From positions 124,001 through 188,000 of the forward strand of contig JAHCAT010000003.1 in assembly GCA_019634735.1 (NCBI GenBank): DNA of 64,000 nucleotides, given 5' to 3'. A model generated the notes under the pieces. It was given only the letters and a program-made list of their open reading frames with translations, was not told the DNA's origin and ran no database searches. This stretch comes from Lysobacterales bacterium. Lineage in GTDB: Bacteria; Pseudomonadota; Gammaproteobacteria; Xanthomonadales; UBA2363. Both the position numbers and the translations under genes were made by a program. Below are positions 18,246-28,604 of the stretch, one piece after another; position 1 is the first letter of the stretch, and each line of letters starts with the position of its first letter.

Positions 18246-19088
18246 ATGGCGGGCTTGCGTATCGGGACGGGCGGAGGCCTGCGCTGGTGGCCGATCATGC
18301 TGTTCGTGCTCTACCTGGGCTACTACTGGGTGAGCAACCAGCACGAGGTGCCGATCAGCGGCCGCACGCAACTGGTCGACCTCAGCCGCGAACAGGAATC
18401 CGCGCTGGGCCTGCAGTCGTACCGGCAGATCCTGGCCCAGGAGCGGGTCGTGCAAACCGGCCCCGAAGTCCAGGCGGTGCGCGAGATCGGCCGGAGGCTG
18501 GTCGCGGCGGCCCGCGAGATCGCCCCCGACGTGCCCTGGCAGCACTTCGACTGGGAATTCAACCTGGTGGAATCGCCCCAGGCGAATGCCTTCGCGCTGC
18601 CCGGTGGCAAGGTCGCCATCTACACCGGCATCCTGCCGATCACCGCCAATGCCGACGGACTGGCCGCGGTGATGGGCCACGAGATCGCCCACGCCATCGC
18701 CCGCCACGGCGCCGAGCGCATGGCGACCCAGCGCCTGGTGCAGATGGGCAGCATGGCCGCCGGCATGTCGATCTCCGACATGGACCCCTCGACGCAGCGC
18801 ACCGTGATGGCGGCGATCGGTGCGGGCGCCCAGTACGGCGTACTGCTGCCGTTCTCGCGCGACCATGAGAACGAGGCCGACAGCATCGGCCTGCTGCTCG
18901 CGGCGCGCGCCTGCTTCGACCCGCGCGAGGCGCCGCGGCTGTGGCAGCGCATGGCGCAGGCCGGTGGTGGCCGGCAGCCGGCCGAGTTCATGTCCACCCA
19001 CCCCAGCCACGACACCCGGATCCGGCGCCTGGAGGCGGAGATGGACCGCGCCCTGGCGTTGCGCCGGCAGCACTGCGGAGCGGGCTGA
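18246..19088 (+). CDS. M48-family membrane metalloprotease
   Basis: 280 residues. An N-terminal anchor (residues ~13-30, WWPIMLFVLYLGYYWV) is followed by a periplasmic peptidase M48 domain: HEIAH (His145, Glu146, His149) and the downstream Glu-bearing ENEADSIGLLLAARA that supplies the third zinc ligand. Related Oma1/LoiP/BepA-type proteases clear misfolded envelope or outer-membrane proteins. ATG at 18246 is preceded by GGAGG. It is directly upstream of, and collinear with, the rpoE operon, which supports an envelope quality-control role; whether it is sigma-E controlled is not shown. Confidence 0.88.
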   Translation: MAGLRIGTGGGLRWWPIMLFVLYLGYYWVSNQHEVPISGRTQLVDLSREQESALGLQSYRQILAQERVVQTGPEVQAVREIGRRLVAAAREIAPDVPWQHFDWEFNLVESPQANAFALPGGKVAIYTGILPITANADGLAAVMGHEIAHAIARHGAERMATQRLVQMGSMAAGMSISDMDPSTQRTVMAAIGAGAQYGVLLPFSRDHENEADSIGLLLAARACFDPREAPRLWQRMAQAGGGRQPAEFMSTHPSHDTRIRRLEAEMDRALALRRQHCGAG

Positions 19089-19234
19089 GGCACTGGCGAT
19101 CGCTTGCCGCGCCCGGCACGGGCGGCTGCCGTTTGAGAACCGGCCCGGACCCCTGCCGGGTCCTCGGACGCGCCGTTCAGCGGGGGCAGGGGGCGCGACC
19201 CCGTATCATCGGCGCCGATCCCGGGCCCCGGCCC

Positions 19235-19262
19235 GGAACCAAATGGCGCGCAGGGGGTCTGC
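19235..19262 (+). promoter_or_regulatory. Candidate sigma-E autoregulatory promoter of rpoE
   Basis: GGAACCA (19235-19241), a 16-bp spacer and TCTGC (19258-19262) match the general sigma-E layout (GGAACTT, 15-16 bp, TCTRA). Transcription would start about 30 bp before the rpoE ATG. A separate sigma-70-like TATCAT lies at 19204-19209. The remainder of 19089-19296 has no gene. Confidence 0.42.
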
Positions 19263-19296
19263 CCCCGGTCGCGGCACGGCAGCCGCAGGGGCGGGA

Positions 19297-19878
19297 ATGA
19301 GCGAGCGGGACGTCGACCAGCAACTTGTCGAGCGCGTGCAACGGGGCGAGCAGGCCGCGTTCGACCTGCTCGTGCGCAAGTACCAGCACCGCATCCTCGC
19401 GGTGATCAACCGGTATCTCAACGATTTCGCCGAGGCCCAGGATGTCGCCCAGGAGACCTTCCTCAGGGCGTACCGGGCGCTCGGGAACTTTCGGGGTGAC
19501 AGCGCGTTCTACACGTGGGTGTACAAGATCGCCGTCAACACCGCCAAGAACCATCTGGTCTCCCAGGGCCGCCGGCCGCCGACCGACGATGTCGCCGTCG
19601 ACGACGCCATGCATTTCAACGGCGAGTCCCAGCTGAAGGACCGGGCGACCCCGGAAAACGAGCTGCTCCGCCAGGAGATCGAGCGCAACGTCACCGCGGC
19701 GGTCGAGGAATTGCCGGAGGAGCTGCGCACGGCGATCACCCTGCGCGAAGTCGACGGCCTGAGCTACGAAGAGATCTCCGAAGTCATGGCCTGCCCGATC
19801 GGCACGGTGCGTTCGCGCATCTTCCGTGCACGCGAGGCCATCGACCGGCGCATCCGTCCCCTGTTGTCCGACACCTGA
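19297..19878 (+). CDS. rpoE: RNA polymerase sigma-E factor (RpoE/AlgU)
   Basis: 193 residues, typical of an ECF sigma factor. Region 2 (FDLLVRKYQHRILAVINRYL, then EAQDVAQETFLRAYRALGNF) and region 4 (LPEELRTAITLREVDGLSYE, then ISEVMACPIGTVRSRIFRAR) are those of the RpoE/AlgU group that controls the envelope stress regulon. The GGGAATGAG context gives a purine-rich ribosome binding site. The anti-sigma gene follows after 8 bp and the MucD protease ends the operon, so the system is self-contained. Confidence 0.95.
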   Translation: MSERDVDQQLVERVQRGEQAAFDLLVRKYQHRILAVINRYLNDFAEAQDVAQETFLRAYRALGNFRGDSAFYTWVYKIAVNTAKNHLVSQGRRPPTDDVAVDDAMHFNGESQLKDRATPENELLRQEIERNVTAAVEELPEELRTAITLREVDGLSYEEISEVMACPIGTVRSRIFRAREAIDRRIRPLLSDT

Positions 19879-19886
19879 GCGTCCCC

Positions 19887-20504
19887 ATGAGCACCGAGCA
19901 CGCCAACGCCACGGTCCACGAAGACCTGTCCGCCCTGGTCGACGGGGAGCTGGATCGCAGCCGCACCGCCTTCCTGATGCGTCGCCTCGAGCACGACACG
20001 CCCTTGCGTGCCTGTTTCGGCCGATACCAGCTGATCGGCGACTGCCTGCGTGGCCGGTCCGGTCTGCCGGCGTACGGCGACACGCTCGCCGCGCGCATCG
20101 CCCACGCGGTGGCCGCCGAGGCCCGGCCCGCCCGGCCGCTGCCGTGGCGCGCCGGCGTCCAGTGGGCCGCGGGGTTCTTCACCGCCGCCCTGGTCGCGGC
20201 CGGCGCGTTCTGGTACGTGCAGCCGTCGCCCGGCGCAGCGGACCTGGCGGCAGCCGGCACCATCGATGCCTCCAGCGTGACAAGCTCGGGTGTGCGCGCC
20301 GACGATCTGCGCCGGCAACTGCCGCTGCTGCCGGTCTCGGCGAGGCAGTCGCAGCCGGTGCAGGGCCAGTTCGCGCCGCGCCCCGACCCGGAGGCCTGGC
20401 AGCGCGCGCCGGTGCTTCCGATGCAGCTGCCCTCGACGCATTACATCATCCTGGTCCCCGGCCCGGCGCCCGCCGCGCCGCCCGCCGCGGAGTCGCCGCG
20501 CTGA
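19887..20504 (+). CDS. rseA: Anti-sigma-E factor RseA/MucA
   Basis: 205 residues. The N-terminal cytoplasmic domain (HEDLSALVDGELDRSRTAFL to about residue 75) is the RseA_N fold that masks sigma-E; a single transmembrane helix follows (~90-112, WAAGFFTAALVAAGAFWYV) and a periplasmic tail of about 90 residues that would be cut by the DegS/RseP-type cascade. In related operons the released sigma factor activates envelope repair genes. It begins 8 bp after rpoE. No separate RseB gene is present here, and the periplasmic tail is Pro/Ala-rich towards the end. Confidence 0.9.
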   Translation: MSTEHANATVHEDLSALVDGELDRSRTAFLMRRLEHDTPLRACFGRYQLIGDCLRGRSGLPAYGDTLAARIAHAVAAEARPARPLPWRAGVQWAAGFFTAALVAAGAFWYVQPSPGAADLAAAGTIDASSVTSSGVRADDLRRQLPLLPVSARQSQPVQGQFAPRPDPEAWQRAPVLPMQLPSTHYIILVPGPAPAAPPAAESPR

Positions 20505-20512
20505 GGCCGACC

Positions 20513-20758
20513 ATGGCGTCCTGCGGCCGGCCGGACTGCTGCCTGCAGCCGACGGGCGCGCCGCCCGTGTCCGGTCTGCTGGCTGCCTTCGCGGCGCCCA
20601 TGGGCGGCCTGCTGGCCGGTGCCGGCCTGGCCGCCTGGGCCGGGTTGCCGGCCGGCCTGGCCGCGCTTTCGGCGCTGGCCGGCATGCTCCTGGCGACGGC
20701 ACTGGCCGGCGCACGGCAACGCCGCGCACACGCACCGCACGACATGATTGCCCCCTGA
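20513..20758 (+). CDS. Small RseC-like membrane protein
   Basis: 81 residues: a short Cys-rich head (MASCGRPDCCLQ) followed by two Ala/Gly/Leu-rich hydrophobic helices (~20-40 and ~43-66) and a basic tail. Position between rseA and mucD, the clustered cysteines and the twin helices recall RseC, but RseC is nearly twice as long, with an N-terminal OB-like domain that is missing here. It may be a reduced RseC or an unrelated membrane peptide. It starts 8 bp after the rseA stop and ends 16 bp before the mucD ATG, so it is co-transcribed. Confidence 0.6.
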   Translation: MASCGRPDCCLQPTGAPPVSGLLAAFAAPMGGLLAGAGLAAWAGLPAGLAALSALAGMLLATALAGARQRRAHAPHDMIAP

Positions 20759-20774
20759 CTTCCGAGGAGTCGCG

Positions 20775-22262
20775 ATGAACCGCTACACCATCCCGTTCGC
20801 CAAGCTTCTGCTGCTGGCATCGCTGGTGCCCTTCAGCCAGTCCGCCTGCGCAAGGCAGCCGGCGCCAGCTGCCGCCCAGCTGCCGGCGGCCGTGCAGGCC
20901 GTGGCGCCCGCGCAGGTCACCGGGCTACCGGATTTCACCGCTCTGGTCGAGCGCAATGCGCCGGCGGTGGTCAACATCCGGGCCACCACCACCGCCAGCA
21001 GCGCCCGCGCGCAGCGCGGCATGCCGCCCCAGGAAGAGGTTCCCGAGTTCTTCCGCCGCTTCTTCGGACCCGAGTTCGGCGTGCCCGGCGACCGCGACCG
21101 CGAGTCGGGCGGCTCCGGTTTCATCATCAGCGACGACGGCTACCTGCTCACCAACAACCACGTGGTGCGCGGCGCCGACCAGGTCACCGTCCGGCTCACC
21201 GATCGGAGGGAGTTCGTTGCCGAGGTGGTCGGTACCGACCCGGCCACCGACATCGCCCTGCTCAAGATCGACTCGACCGGGCTGCCGACGGTCCGGATGG
21301 GCGACTCCAACGCGCTGCGCCCGGGCCAGTGGGTGGTGGCGATCGGCTCGCCGTTCGGCTTCGACTACTCGGTGACCGCCGGCGTGGTCAGCGCCACCGG
21401 ACGCAGCGTCGGTGGCGGCAACCAGCAGTACGTGCCGTTCATCCAGACCGACGTGGCGATCAACCCGGGCAACTCGGGCGGGCCGCTGTTCAACCTGGCC
21501 GGCGAGGTGGTCGGCATCAACTCCCAGATCTTCAGCGGCACCGGCGGCTACATGGGCATCAGCTTCGCGATCCCGTCCGACGTCGCCCAGGACATCGTCG
21601 ACCAGATCAAGTCCGACGGCCGGGTCCGGCGCGGCCTGATCGGCGTCCAGGTCCAGGAGGTCACCCGCGAGTTCGCCCAGTCTCTGGGCCTGGAGCGTCC
21701 GGCCGGCGCCCTGGTCGGGCAGGTTGTCGCCGACGGCGCCGCCGAGAAGGCCGGCATCCAGGTCGGCGACGTCATCCTCAGCTTCAACGGCCGGCCGATC
21801 GAGTCGCAGGCGGACCTGCCGCCGGTGGTCGGTACCACCCGGCCGGGCACCCGCGCCGAGGTCGAGCTGTTCCGCGACGGCCGCCGCCGCACGGTCACGG
21901 TGACGGTCGGCGAGGCGCCGGCGGACGCCGATGCCGTCGCCGCCGGCGGCCCGGAGCCGCGCGCCGCCGGGGCCGGCCGCCTGGGCATGGCGCTCCAGGA
22001 TCTCGAGGCGCAGGAGCGCAGCGAGCTCGGTCTCGGCCGCGGCGAAGGCGTCCGCGTCACCCAGGTCGCCGGCGGCGCCGCGCGCCGCGCCGGGCTGCAG
22101 CGGGGCGACGTGATCCTGCGCGTCGGCCGCACCACGGTCGGCAGCGTCGCCGACTTCGACCGCGCCGTGGCCGGCGTCGCCGCCGGCGACTCGGTGATGC
22201 TGCTGGTTCGGCGCGGCGCCAGCACCCAGTTCATCGCCCTCAGCGTCCGCGAGGGCGACTGA
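20775..22262 (+). CDS. mucD: Periplasmic serine protease MucD/DegP
   Basis: 495 residues. A signal peptide (~1-26) is followed by a trypsin-like domain with His129 (TNNHVVRG), Asp159 (ATDIALLKID) and Ser234 (GNSGGPLF), spaced exactly as in E. coli DegP, and two PDZ domains (~285-385 and ~400-490). It degrades or refolds damaged periplasmic proteins and in related bacteria dampens the sigma-E response. AGGAG at 20764-20768 sets the ATG at 20775. It is the last gene of the rpoE operon; a large palindrome follows the stop. Confidence 0.95.
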   Translation: MNRYTIPFAKLLLLASLVPFSQSACARQPAPAAAQLPAAVQAVAPAQVTGLPDFTALVERNAPAVVNIRATTTASSARAQRGMPPQEEVPEFFRRFFGPEFGVPGDRDRESGGSGFIISDDGYLLTNNHVVRGADQVTVRLTDRREFVAEVVGTDPATDIALLKIDSTGLPTVRMGDSNALRPGQWVVAIGSPFGFDYSVTAGVVSATGRSVGGGNQQYVPFIQTDVAINPGNSGGPLFNLAGEVVGINSQIFSGTGGYMGISFAIPSDVAQDIVDQIKSDGRVRRGLIGVQVQEVTREFAQSLGLERPAGALVGQVVADGAAEKAGIQVGDVILSFNGRPIESQADLPPVVGTTRPGTRAEVELFRDGRRRTVTVTVGEAPADADAVAAGGPEPRAAGAGRLGMALQDLEAQERSELGLGRGEGVRVTQVAGGAARRAGLQRGDVILRVGRTTVGSVADFDRAVAGVAAGDSVMLLVRRGASTQFIALSVREGD

Positions 22263-22269
22263 CGGGCGG

Positions 22270-22297
22270 CGGGGCGCCGGCGGCCGCCGGCGCCCCG
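22270..22297 (+). terminator. 28-bp perfect palindrome after mucD
   Basis: Two 14-bp arms (first arm CGGGGCGCCGGCGG) meet without a spacer, 8 bp beyond the mucD stop; as RNA it would form a ~12-bp GC stem with a 4-nt loop. It has no T-run, so it may be a Rho-assisted terminator or an attenuating hairpin between the stress operon and lepA. Confidence 0.55.
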
Positions 22298-22322
22298 GTC
22301 CCGACCGGGCGGGCGAGGAATC

Positions 22323-22331
22323 TGCGATAAT
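22323..22331 (+). promoter_or_regulatory. Extended -10 promoter candidate for lepA
   Basis: TGCGATAAT is an extended -10 element 45 bp before the lepA ATG. No convincing -35 is seen, which extended -10 promoters can do without. It supports separate transcription of lepA-lepB-rnc-era-recO from the stress operon. Confidence 0.4.
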
Positions 22332-22375
22332 CCGGAGTCTTTGCCTGCCCACCCGCGGGCCGACCGCCCGAGCGC

Positions 22376-24166
<1,791 letters not shown>

Positions 24167-24209
24167 GGCCGGTGCCGGAAGCCGGTCGACAGACACGGAC
24201 AATGACGAG

Positions 24210-24998
24210 ATGAGAATGGACTTTGCCCTGCTGCTGGTCGCCCTGACCGCCCTGACCGGACTGGTCTGGCTGTTCGACCGCCTGTTGTTCGCGCGCCGTC
24301 GCGCCGCCGCTGGCGGCAAGGTGCCGGTGGTGGTCGACTACGCCCGGTCGTTCTTCCCGGTGATCCTTCTGGTGCTGGTGTTCCGCAGCTTCCTTTTCGA
24401 GCCGTTCAAGATCCCGTCCAGCTCGATGATGCCGACCCTGCTGATCGGCGACTTCATCCTGGTCAACAAGTTCGCCTACGGCGTGCGCCTGCCGGTCACC
24501 AACAGCAAGGTGCTCGCGGTGGGCGAGCCGGCGCGCGGCGACGTGGTGGTGTTCCGCTACCCGCAGGACCCCCGCATCGACTACATCAAGCGCGTGGTCG
24601 GCCTGCCCGGCGACACCGTCAGCTACCGGGACAAGGCGCTCTACATCAACGGCGAAGCGGTGCCCCAGGAGGTCGTCGGCCGTTTCATCGGCGCCGGACG
24701 CGGCGCCGACATGACCGGCGCCGAGGAGCGCCGCGAGCGGCTCGCCGGCGACCAGCCCCACCACCTGCTGGTTCGCGCCGCGCCGATGTACCAGCAGCCC
24801 GGCGAGGCGCGCTGGCAGGTCCCGGAGGGCCACTACTTCGTGATGGGCGACAACCGGGACAACAGCCAGGACAGCCGCGCCTGGGGATTCGTGCCGGAAG
24901 CCAACCTGGTCGGCCGCGCTTCGGTGATCTGGTGGAGTTGGGATACGCAGAAAGACGGTATCATCGATTTCCGGCGGCTCGGGAATGTGATCCGCTAG
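24210..24998 (+). CDS. lepB: Signal peptidase I
   Basis: 262 residues. Two N-terminal membrane helices (~3-22 and ~45-62) anchor a periplasmic S26 domain with the Ser/Lys dyad Ser72 (IPSSSMMPTL) and Lys127 (DYIKRVVGLPGD), 55 residues apart as in E. coli LepB, and box E GDNRDNSQDSRAWGFV. It removes signal peptides from exported proteins. ATG at 24210 is used; ATG at 24216 is two codons in. It lies in the lepA-lepB-DUF4845-rnc-era-recO run. Confidence 0.95.
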   Translation: MRMDFALLLVALTALTGLVWLFDRLLFARRRAAAGGKVPVVVDYARSFFPVILLVLVFRSFLFEPFKIPSSSMMPTLLIGDFILVNKFAYGVRLPVTNSKVLAVGEPARGDVVVFRYPQDPRIDYIKRVVGLPGDTVSYRDKALYINGEAVPQEVVGRFIGAGRGADMTGAEERRERLAGDQPHHLLVRAAPMYQQPGEARWQVPEGHYFVMGDNRDNSQDSRAWGFVPEANLVGRASVIWWSWDTQKDGIIDFRRLGNVIR

Positions 24999-25025
24999 TC
25001 AGAACCAGCTTGGGGAGCACGCGCC

Positions 25026-25391
25026 ATGCGCAAGGGGCAGCACGGCATCACGTTGATCGGTTTCCTGTTCGTCCTGGCCATCGCCGGCCTGTTCGCCTAC
25101 GTCGGCATGCGCCTGTTCCCGGTCTATTCGGAGTGGTACAGCGTGTCCACGGCGATGAAGGGCCTGGCCAAGGAGCCCGGCATCGCCAACATGTCGCCGG
25201 ACCAGATCCGGACCCTGTTCGACCGCCGCCTCTACACCAGCTACGTCGAGTCGGTGAAGCCCAACAATGTGCGCATCACCACCCAGGGCGGCCCGCAGAT
25301 CCACGTCAAGTACGAGGTCAGGCGGCCGCTGTTCGGCAACCTTGAATTCATCGCCACCTTTGAGCGCGTCGAGCGGCTCAGCGGCAGCTGA
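25026..25391 (+). CDS. DUF4845 membrane protein
   Basis: 121 residues. A single N-terminal transmembrane helix with a pilin-like look ([20 protein letters not shown]) precedes a small soluble domain ([29 protein letters not shown]). The DUF4845 family is conserved between lepB and rnc in many gamma- and betaproteobacteria, but its role is unknown; the synteny suggests a link with protein export or RNA processing. Its 3' end overlaps the probable TTG start of rnc. Confidence 0.85.
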   Translation: MRKGQHGITLIGFLFVLAIAGLFAYVGMRLFPVYSEWYSVSTAMKGLAKEPGIANMSPDQIRTLFDRRLYTSYVESVKPNNVRITTQGGPQIHVKYEVRRPLFGNLEFIATFERVERLSGS

Positions 25392-26052
25392 CAGCCTGCC
25401 CGGGCTGGGCCACCGGTTCGCCGATCCGGCCCTGCTGGCCCAGGCGCTGAGCCACCGCAGCGCCGGCCAGCCGCACAACGAGCGGCTGGAGTTCCTGGGC
25501 GACGGCCTGGTCGGCGCGGTGGTCGCCGAGATGCTCTACCAGGCGCATCCGAAGGCCTCCGAGGGCGACCTGACGCGGCTGCGCGCGCGCCTGGTGCGGC
25601 GCGAGAGCCTGGCCGAGCAGGCGCGCCTGCTCGAGCTTGGCGAGCACCTGCGCCTGGGCCAGGGCGAGTTGCGCAGCGGCGGCTTCCGGCGCGATTCGAT
25701 CCTGTCCGATGCCTTCGAGGCGCTGGTCGCCGCCATCTATCTCGATGCCGGCTGGGCGGTGTGCCGCGACTGGCTGCGCGCGCGCTTCGCCGGCCCGGTG
25801 GCGGCGCTCGACCTGCGCGAGCTGTCCGATGCCAAGTCGCGTCTGCAGGAGTGGCTGCAGTCGCGGGGCCGGCCGCTGCCCGACTACCGGGTGCTGGAAC
25901 GCAGCGGCGCCGAGCATGCCCAGCAGTTCACGGTCGCCTGCCGGATCGAAGGCCGCGAACAGCCGGCCCTGGGCCAGGCGGGCTCGCGCAAGCTGGCCGA
26001 ACAGCGCGCCGCCGAGGCGATGCTGGCCCTTCTACAGGATCCAGGACGATGA
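25360..26052 (+). CDS. rnc: Ribonuclease III
   Basis: 230 residues if started at TTG 25360. The catalytic endonuclease domain has [20 protein letters not shown] and the downstream [16 protein letters not shown] acidic residues; a double-stranded-RNA-binding domain fills the C-terminal third ([11 protein letters not shown] to [10 protein letters not shown]). It processes rRNA precursors and structured mRNAs. No ATG or GTG lies at a suitable place: TTG 25360 gives the expected ~15 residues before the conserved [14 protein letters not shown], while CTG 25396 would be very short. The start overlaps DUF4845 by 32 bp and the stop overlaps era (ATGA). Confidence 0.93.
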   Translation: MSASSGSAAADSLPGLGHRFADPALLAQALSHRSAGQPHNERLEFLGDGLVGAVVAEMLYQAHPKASEGDLTRLRARLVRRESLAEQARLLELGEHLRLGQGELRSGGFRRDSILSDAFEALVAAIYLDAGWAVCRDWLRARFAGPVAALDLRELSDAKSRLQEWLQSRGRPLPDYRVLERSGAEHAQQFTVACRIEGREQPALGQAGSRKLAEQRAAEAMLALLQDPGR

Positions 26053-26945
26053 CCAACGAAACCTTCCGCAGCGGCCACGTCGCCCTGGTCGGCCGACCCA
26101 ACGTCGGCAAGTCCTCCCTGCTCAATGCCCTGGTCGGGCAACGGCTGTGCATCGTCTCGCCGAAGCCGCAGACCACCCGGCACCGCATCCTGGGCGTGGT
26201 GACCCGAGCCGGGGGACAGATCGGGTACCTGGACACGCCGGGCCTGCACGGCGGCGGCGGGTCGGCGCTGAACCGCCAGCTCAACCGTACCGCCCAGGCC
26301 ACCCTGGCCGGCGCCGACGTCTGCGTGCACGTGGTCGAGGCGGGACGCTGGACGGCCGAGGACCAGACGGTCGCGCGGTCGCTGGCCGAGGCCGGCGTGC
26401 CCTGCCTGCTGGCGGTCAACAAGATCGACCTGGTCAAGGACAAGTCGACGCTGCTGCCCTGGCTGGCCGAGGTCGGTGCGGCCGCGCACCTGGCCGGGGT
26501 CTTCCTGGTCTCGGCGCGACGTCGGGACGGACTGGACCGGCTGGAGTCGGCCATCGTCCAGGCCCTGCCCGAACAGGCGGCGCTGTACGACGACGACACC
26601 CTGACCGATCGCAGCGAACGCTTCCTGGCCGCCGAGCTGGTCCGCGAGCAGGTCATGCGGCAGCTCGGCCAGGAGCTGCCCTACGCGACCACGGTCGAGA
26701 TCGAGCAGTTCGCGCTGGAGGGCCGGCTGCGGCGCATCCACGCGGCGATCTGGGTCGAGCGCGACGGCCAGAAGGCGATCGTGATCGGCGACAAGGGCAG
26801 CCGCCTGAAGGAGATCGGCACCCGGGCCCGGCTGGCCATGGAGCAGCTGTTCGACGGCAAGGTGCACCTGGAGCTGTGGGTCAAGGTCCGGCGCGGCTGG
26901 TCCGACGACGAACGCGCGCTGCGCGACCTCGGCTACGGCGACTGA
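26049..26945 (+). CDS. era: GTPase Era
   Basis: 298 residues. G1 GRPNVGKSS (residues 15-23), G3 DTPGLH, G4 NKIDLVKD and a C-terminal KH domain (EIEQF to the [20 protein letters not shown] helix-turn) identify Era, which binds the 3' end of 16S rRNA and couples 30S assembly to growth. Its ATG overlaps the rnc stop by 4 bp, so RNase III and Era are translationally coupled, and recO follows after 21 bp. Confidence 0.97.
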   Translation: MTNETFRSGHVALVGRPNVGKSSLLNALVGQRLCIVSPKPQTTRHRILGVVTRAGGQIGYLDTPGLHGGGGSALNRQLNRTAQATLAGADVCVHVVEAGRWTAEDQTVARSLAEAGVPCLLAVNKIDLVKDKSTLLPWLAEVGAAAHLAGVFLVSARRRDGLDRLESAIVQALPEQAALYDDDTLTDRSERFLAAELVREQVMRQLGQELPYATTVEIEQFALEGRLRRIHAAIWVERDGQKAIVIGDKGSRLKEIGTRARLAMEQLFDGKVHLELWVKVRRGWSDDERALRDLGYGD

Positions 26946-26966
26946 CGGCGGCAGCTGCGGCCGGCG

Positions 26967-27728
26967 ATGGCCTTGCGCCTGGACAACGAGGCCGCCTGGC
27001 TGCTCGAGGCCCGGCCGTACCGGGAAACCAGCCTGCTGGTCGAGGTGCTGACCGCCCGCCATGGCCGCCTCGGCCTGGTCGCGCAGGGCGCGCGCGGCGG
27101 CAGCCGCGGCCAGGCCCTGCGCCGCGCCCTGCTGGAGCCGTTCCGGCCGCTGCGGCTGTCCGCGGCCGGGGCCGGCGAGCTGCTGACCCTGGCCACGGTC
27201 GAGGCCGACGGTGTGCCGCTGCGGCCCGTCGGCGATCCCCTGTTCGCGGCCCTGTACGTCAACGAGCTGGTCCAGCGCCTGACCGGGCGTGGCGATCCGG
27301 TGCCCGAGCTGTTCCGGCGCTACCGCGACTGGCTGGCCGAGCTGGCGCGGCTGCCGGCGACGCCGCCCGCGGCACTGGCCTGGTCCCTGCGCCGCTTCGA
27401 ACGCGACCTGCTGGCCCTGGCCGGCTACGCCCTGGTGTTGGCGCATGACGAGGACGGCGTCGCCCTGGACCCGGAATCCGACTACGCCTTCGATCCCGAT
27501 CAGGGCGCCCGGGCCTGGTCGCCGGCCAGTCCCTGGCCGCGCGTGCGCGGCGAGGTGCTGCTGGCCTGGGCCGGCGACCGGCAGCCAGCGCCGGCGCAAC
27601 TCTCGGCCCTGCGCGCCTTGTCGCGGCGGGTGATCGGCCACCGTCTCGACGGCGCGCCGCTACGCAGCCTGCGCCTGGCGGCGCAGTGGCGCCTGCAGCC
27701 GGGGGGCGGCGAGGATCCCGGGGACTGA
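26967..27728 (+). CDS. recO: DNA repair protein RecO
   Basis: 253 residues. An N-terminal OB fold (EAAWLLEARPYRETSLLVEV, HGRLGLVAQGARG) and a helical C-terminal domain with LAALYVNELVQRL-type segments mark RecO, which anneals ssDNA and helps load RecA with RecF/RecR. No zinc-finger cysteines are present, as in many gammaproteobacterial RecO proteins. It closes the lepA-to-recO run; 144 bp without features separate it from the next gene. Confidence 0.92.
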   Translation: MALRLDNEAAWLLEARPYRETSLLVEVLTARHGRLGLVAQGARGGSRGQALRRALLEPFRPLRLSAAGAGELLTLATVEADGVPLRPVGDPLFAALYVNELVQRLTGRGDPVPELFRRYRDWLAELARLPATPPAALAWSLRRFERDLLALAGYALVLAHDEDGVALDPESDYAFDPDQGARAWSPASPWPRVRGEVLLAWAGDRQPAPAQLSALRALSRRVIGHRLDGAPLRSLRLAAQWRLQPGGGEDPGD

Positions 27729-27872
27729 AGCACGGCCACTGGGGTCAGGCCGCGGTTGCGCCGGCCACCGGAGGCATTACGATCCGGTCCGCGGGGCATC
27801 CGGAGACCATCCTCCCGGCGTCCTGCGTCCGCCTGCCTGCCCCGGCCTTCCCTGCAACCGGGTCGCACGACC

Positions 27873-28535
27873 ATGCCGTTCATCCGCGCTGCCGCCGACG
27901 CGCCCACGCTTCCGGTACGCCTGGCCAGTGCCGTCCTGGCGCTGCTGGCCTGGGCGGCGCTGCTGCTGCAACTGCTGCTGTCGGTTCGGCTGGCCCTCGC
28001 CAATGGCCATGGAATCGGCCATGGCCTGCTGGTCTACACCGGCTTCTTCACGATCCTGTCCAACCTGCTGGTCGCGCTGGTCCTGACCGCCTGGGCCGGG
28101 GCAGGGCGGCGCGGTCGCCCGGGCTGGCTGCGGCGACCGGGCACCGCCGCCGTGGCCGCGGCAGGCATCGCCGTGGTTGCGATCGCCTACCACCTGCTGT
28201 TGCGGCAGGTCTGGGAGCCCCGCGGCTGGCAACTGCTGGCCGACCAGTTGCTGCACTACCTGGTGCCGGCCGGCTACCTGCTGTGGTGGTGGCTGGTGCC
28301 GGGCAGGGCGCGCCTGCGCTGGCGGCAGTGGCCGTGGTGGCTGGCCTGGCCGCTGGCCTACCTGGTCTACGCGCTGGCCCGGGGCGAGCTCACCGGGCTG
28401 TATCCGTACCCCTTCATCGACGTGCCGCAGCTGGGCTACGGCGCGGCTCTGTCCAACGCCGGGGCCATCCTGGTCGGCTATGGGCTGATCGCGGCGGCCC
28501 TGCTGCAGCTCACGCGCTGGCGGAGAAGGGGCTGA
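27873..28535 (+). CDS. Pr6Pr-family integral membrane protein
   Basis: 220 residues with six hydrophobic helices. The pattern VYTGFFTILSNLLVALVL, VLHYLVP-like (DQLLHYLVPAGYLLWWWLVP) and the end LTGLYPYPFIDVPQLGYG matches the Pr6Pr (FAR-17a/AIG1-like) membrane family, whose eukaryotic relatives are fatty-acid-ester hydrolases; bacterial members are uncharacterised. No clear ribosome binding site is seen at ATG 27873, but no alternative start fits better. It is convergent with the receiver-Hpt gene. Confidence 0.78.
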   Translation: MPFIRAAADAPTLPVRLASAVLALLAWAALLLQLLLSVRLALANGHGIGHGLLVYTGFFTILSNLLVALVLTAWAGAGRRGRPGWLRRPGTAAVAAAGIAVVAIAYHLLLRQVWEPRGWQLLADQLLHYLVPAGYLLWWWLVPGRARLRWRQWPWWLAWPLAYLVYALARGELTGLYPYPFIDVPQLGYGAALSNAGAILVGYGLIAAALLQLTRWRRRG

Positions 28536-28604
28536 GGCGGGCACGGGGGATGCGTGGCAGCGGGTGCAGGCCCGCTTGCACCAAGGGTTCGCCGAGTGCC
28601 CGCC

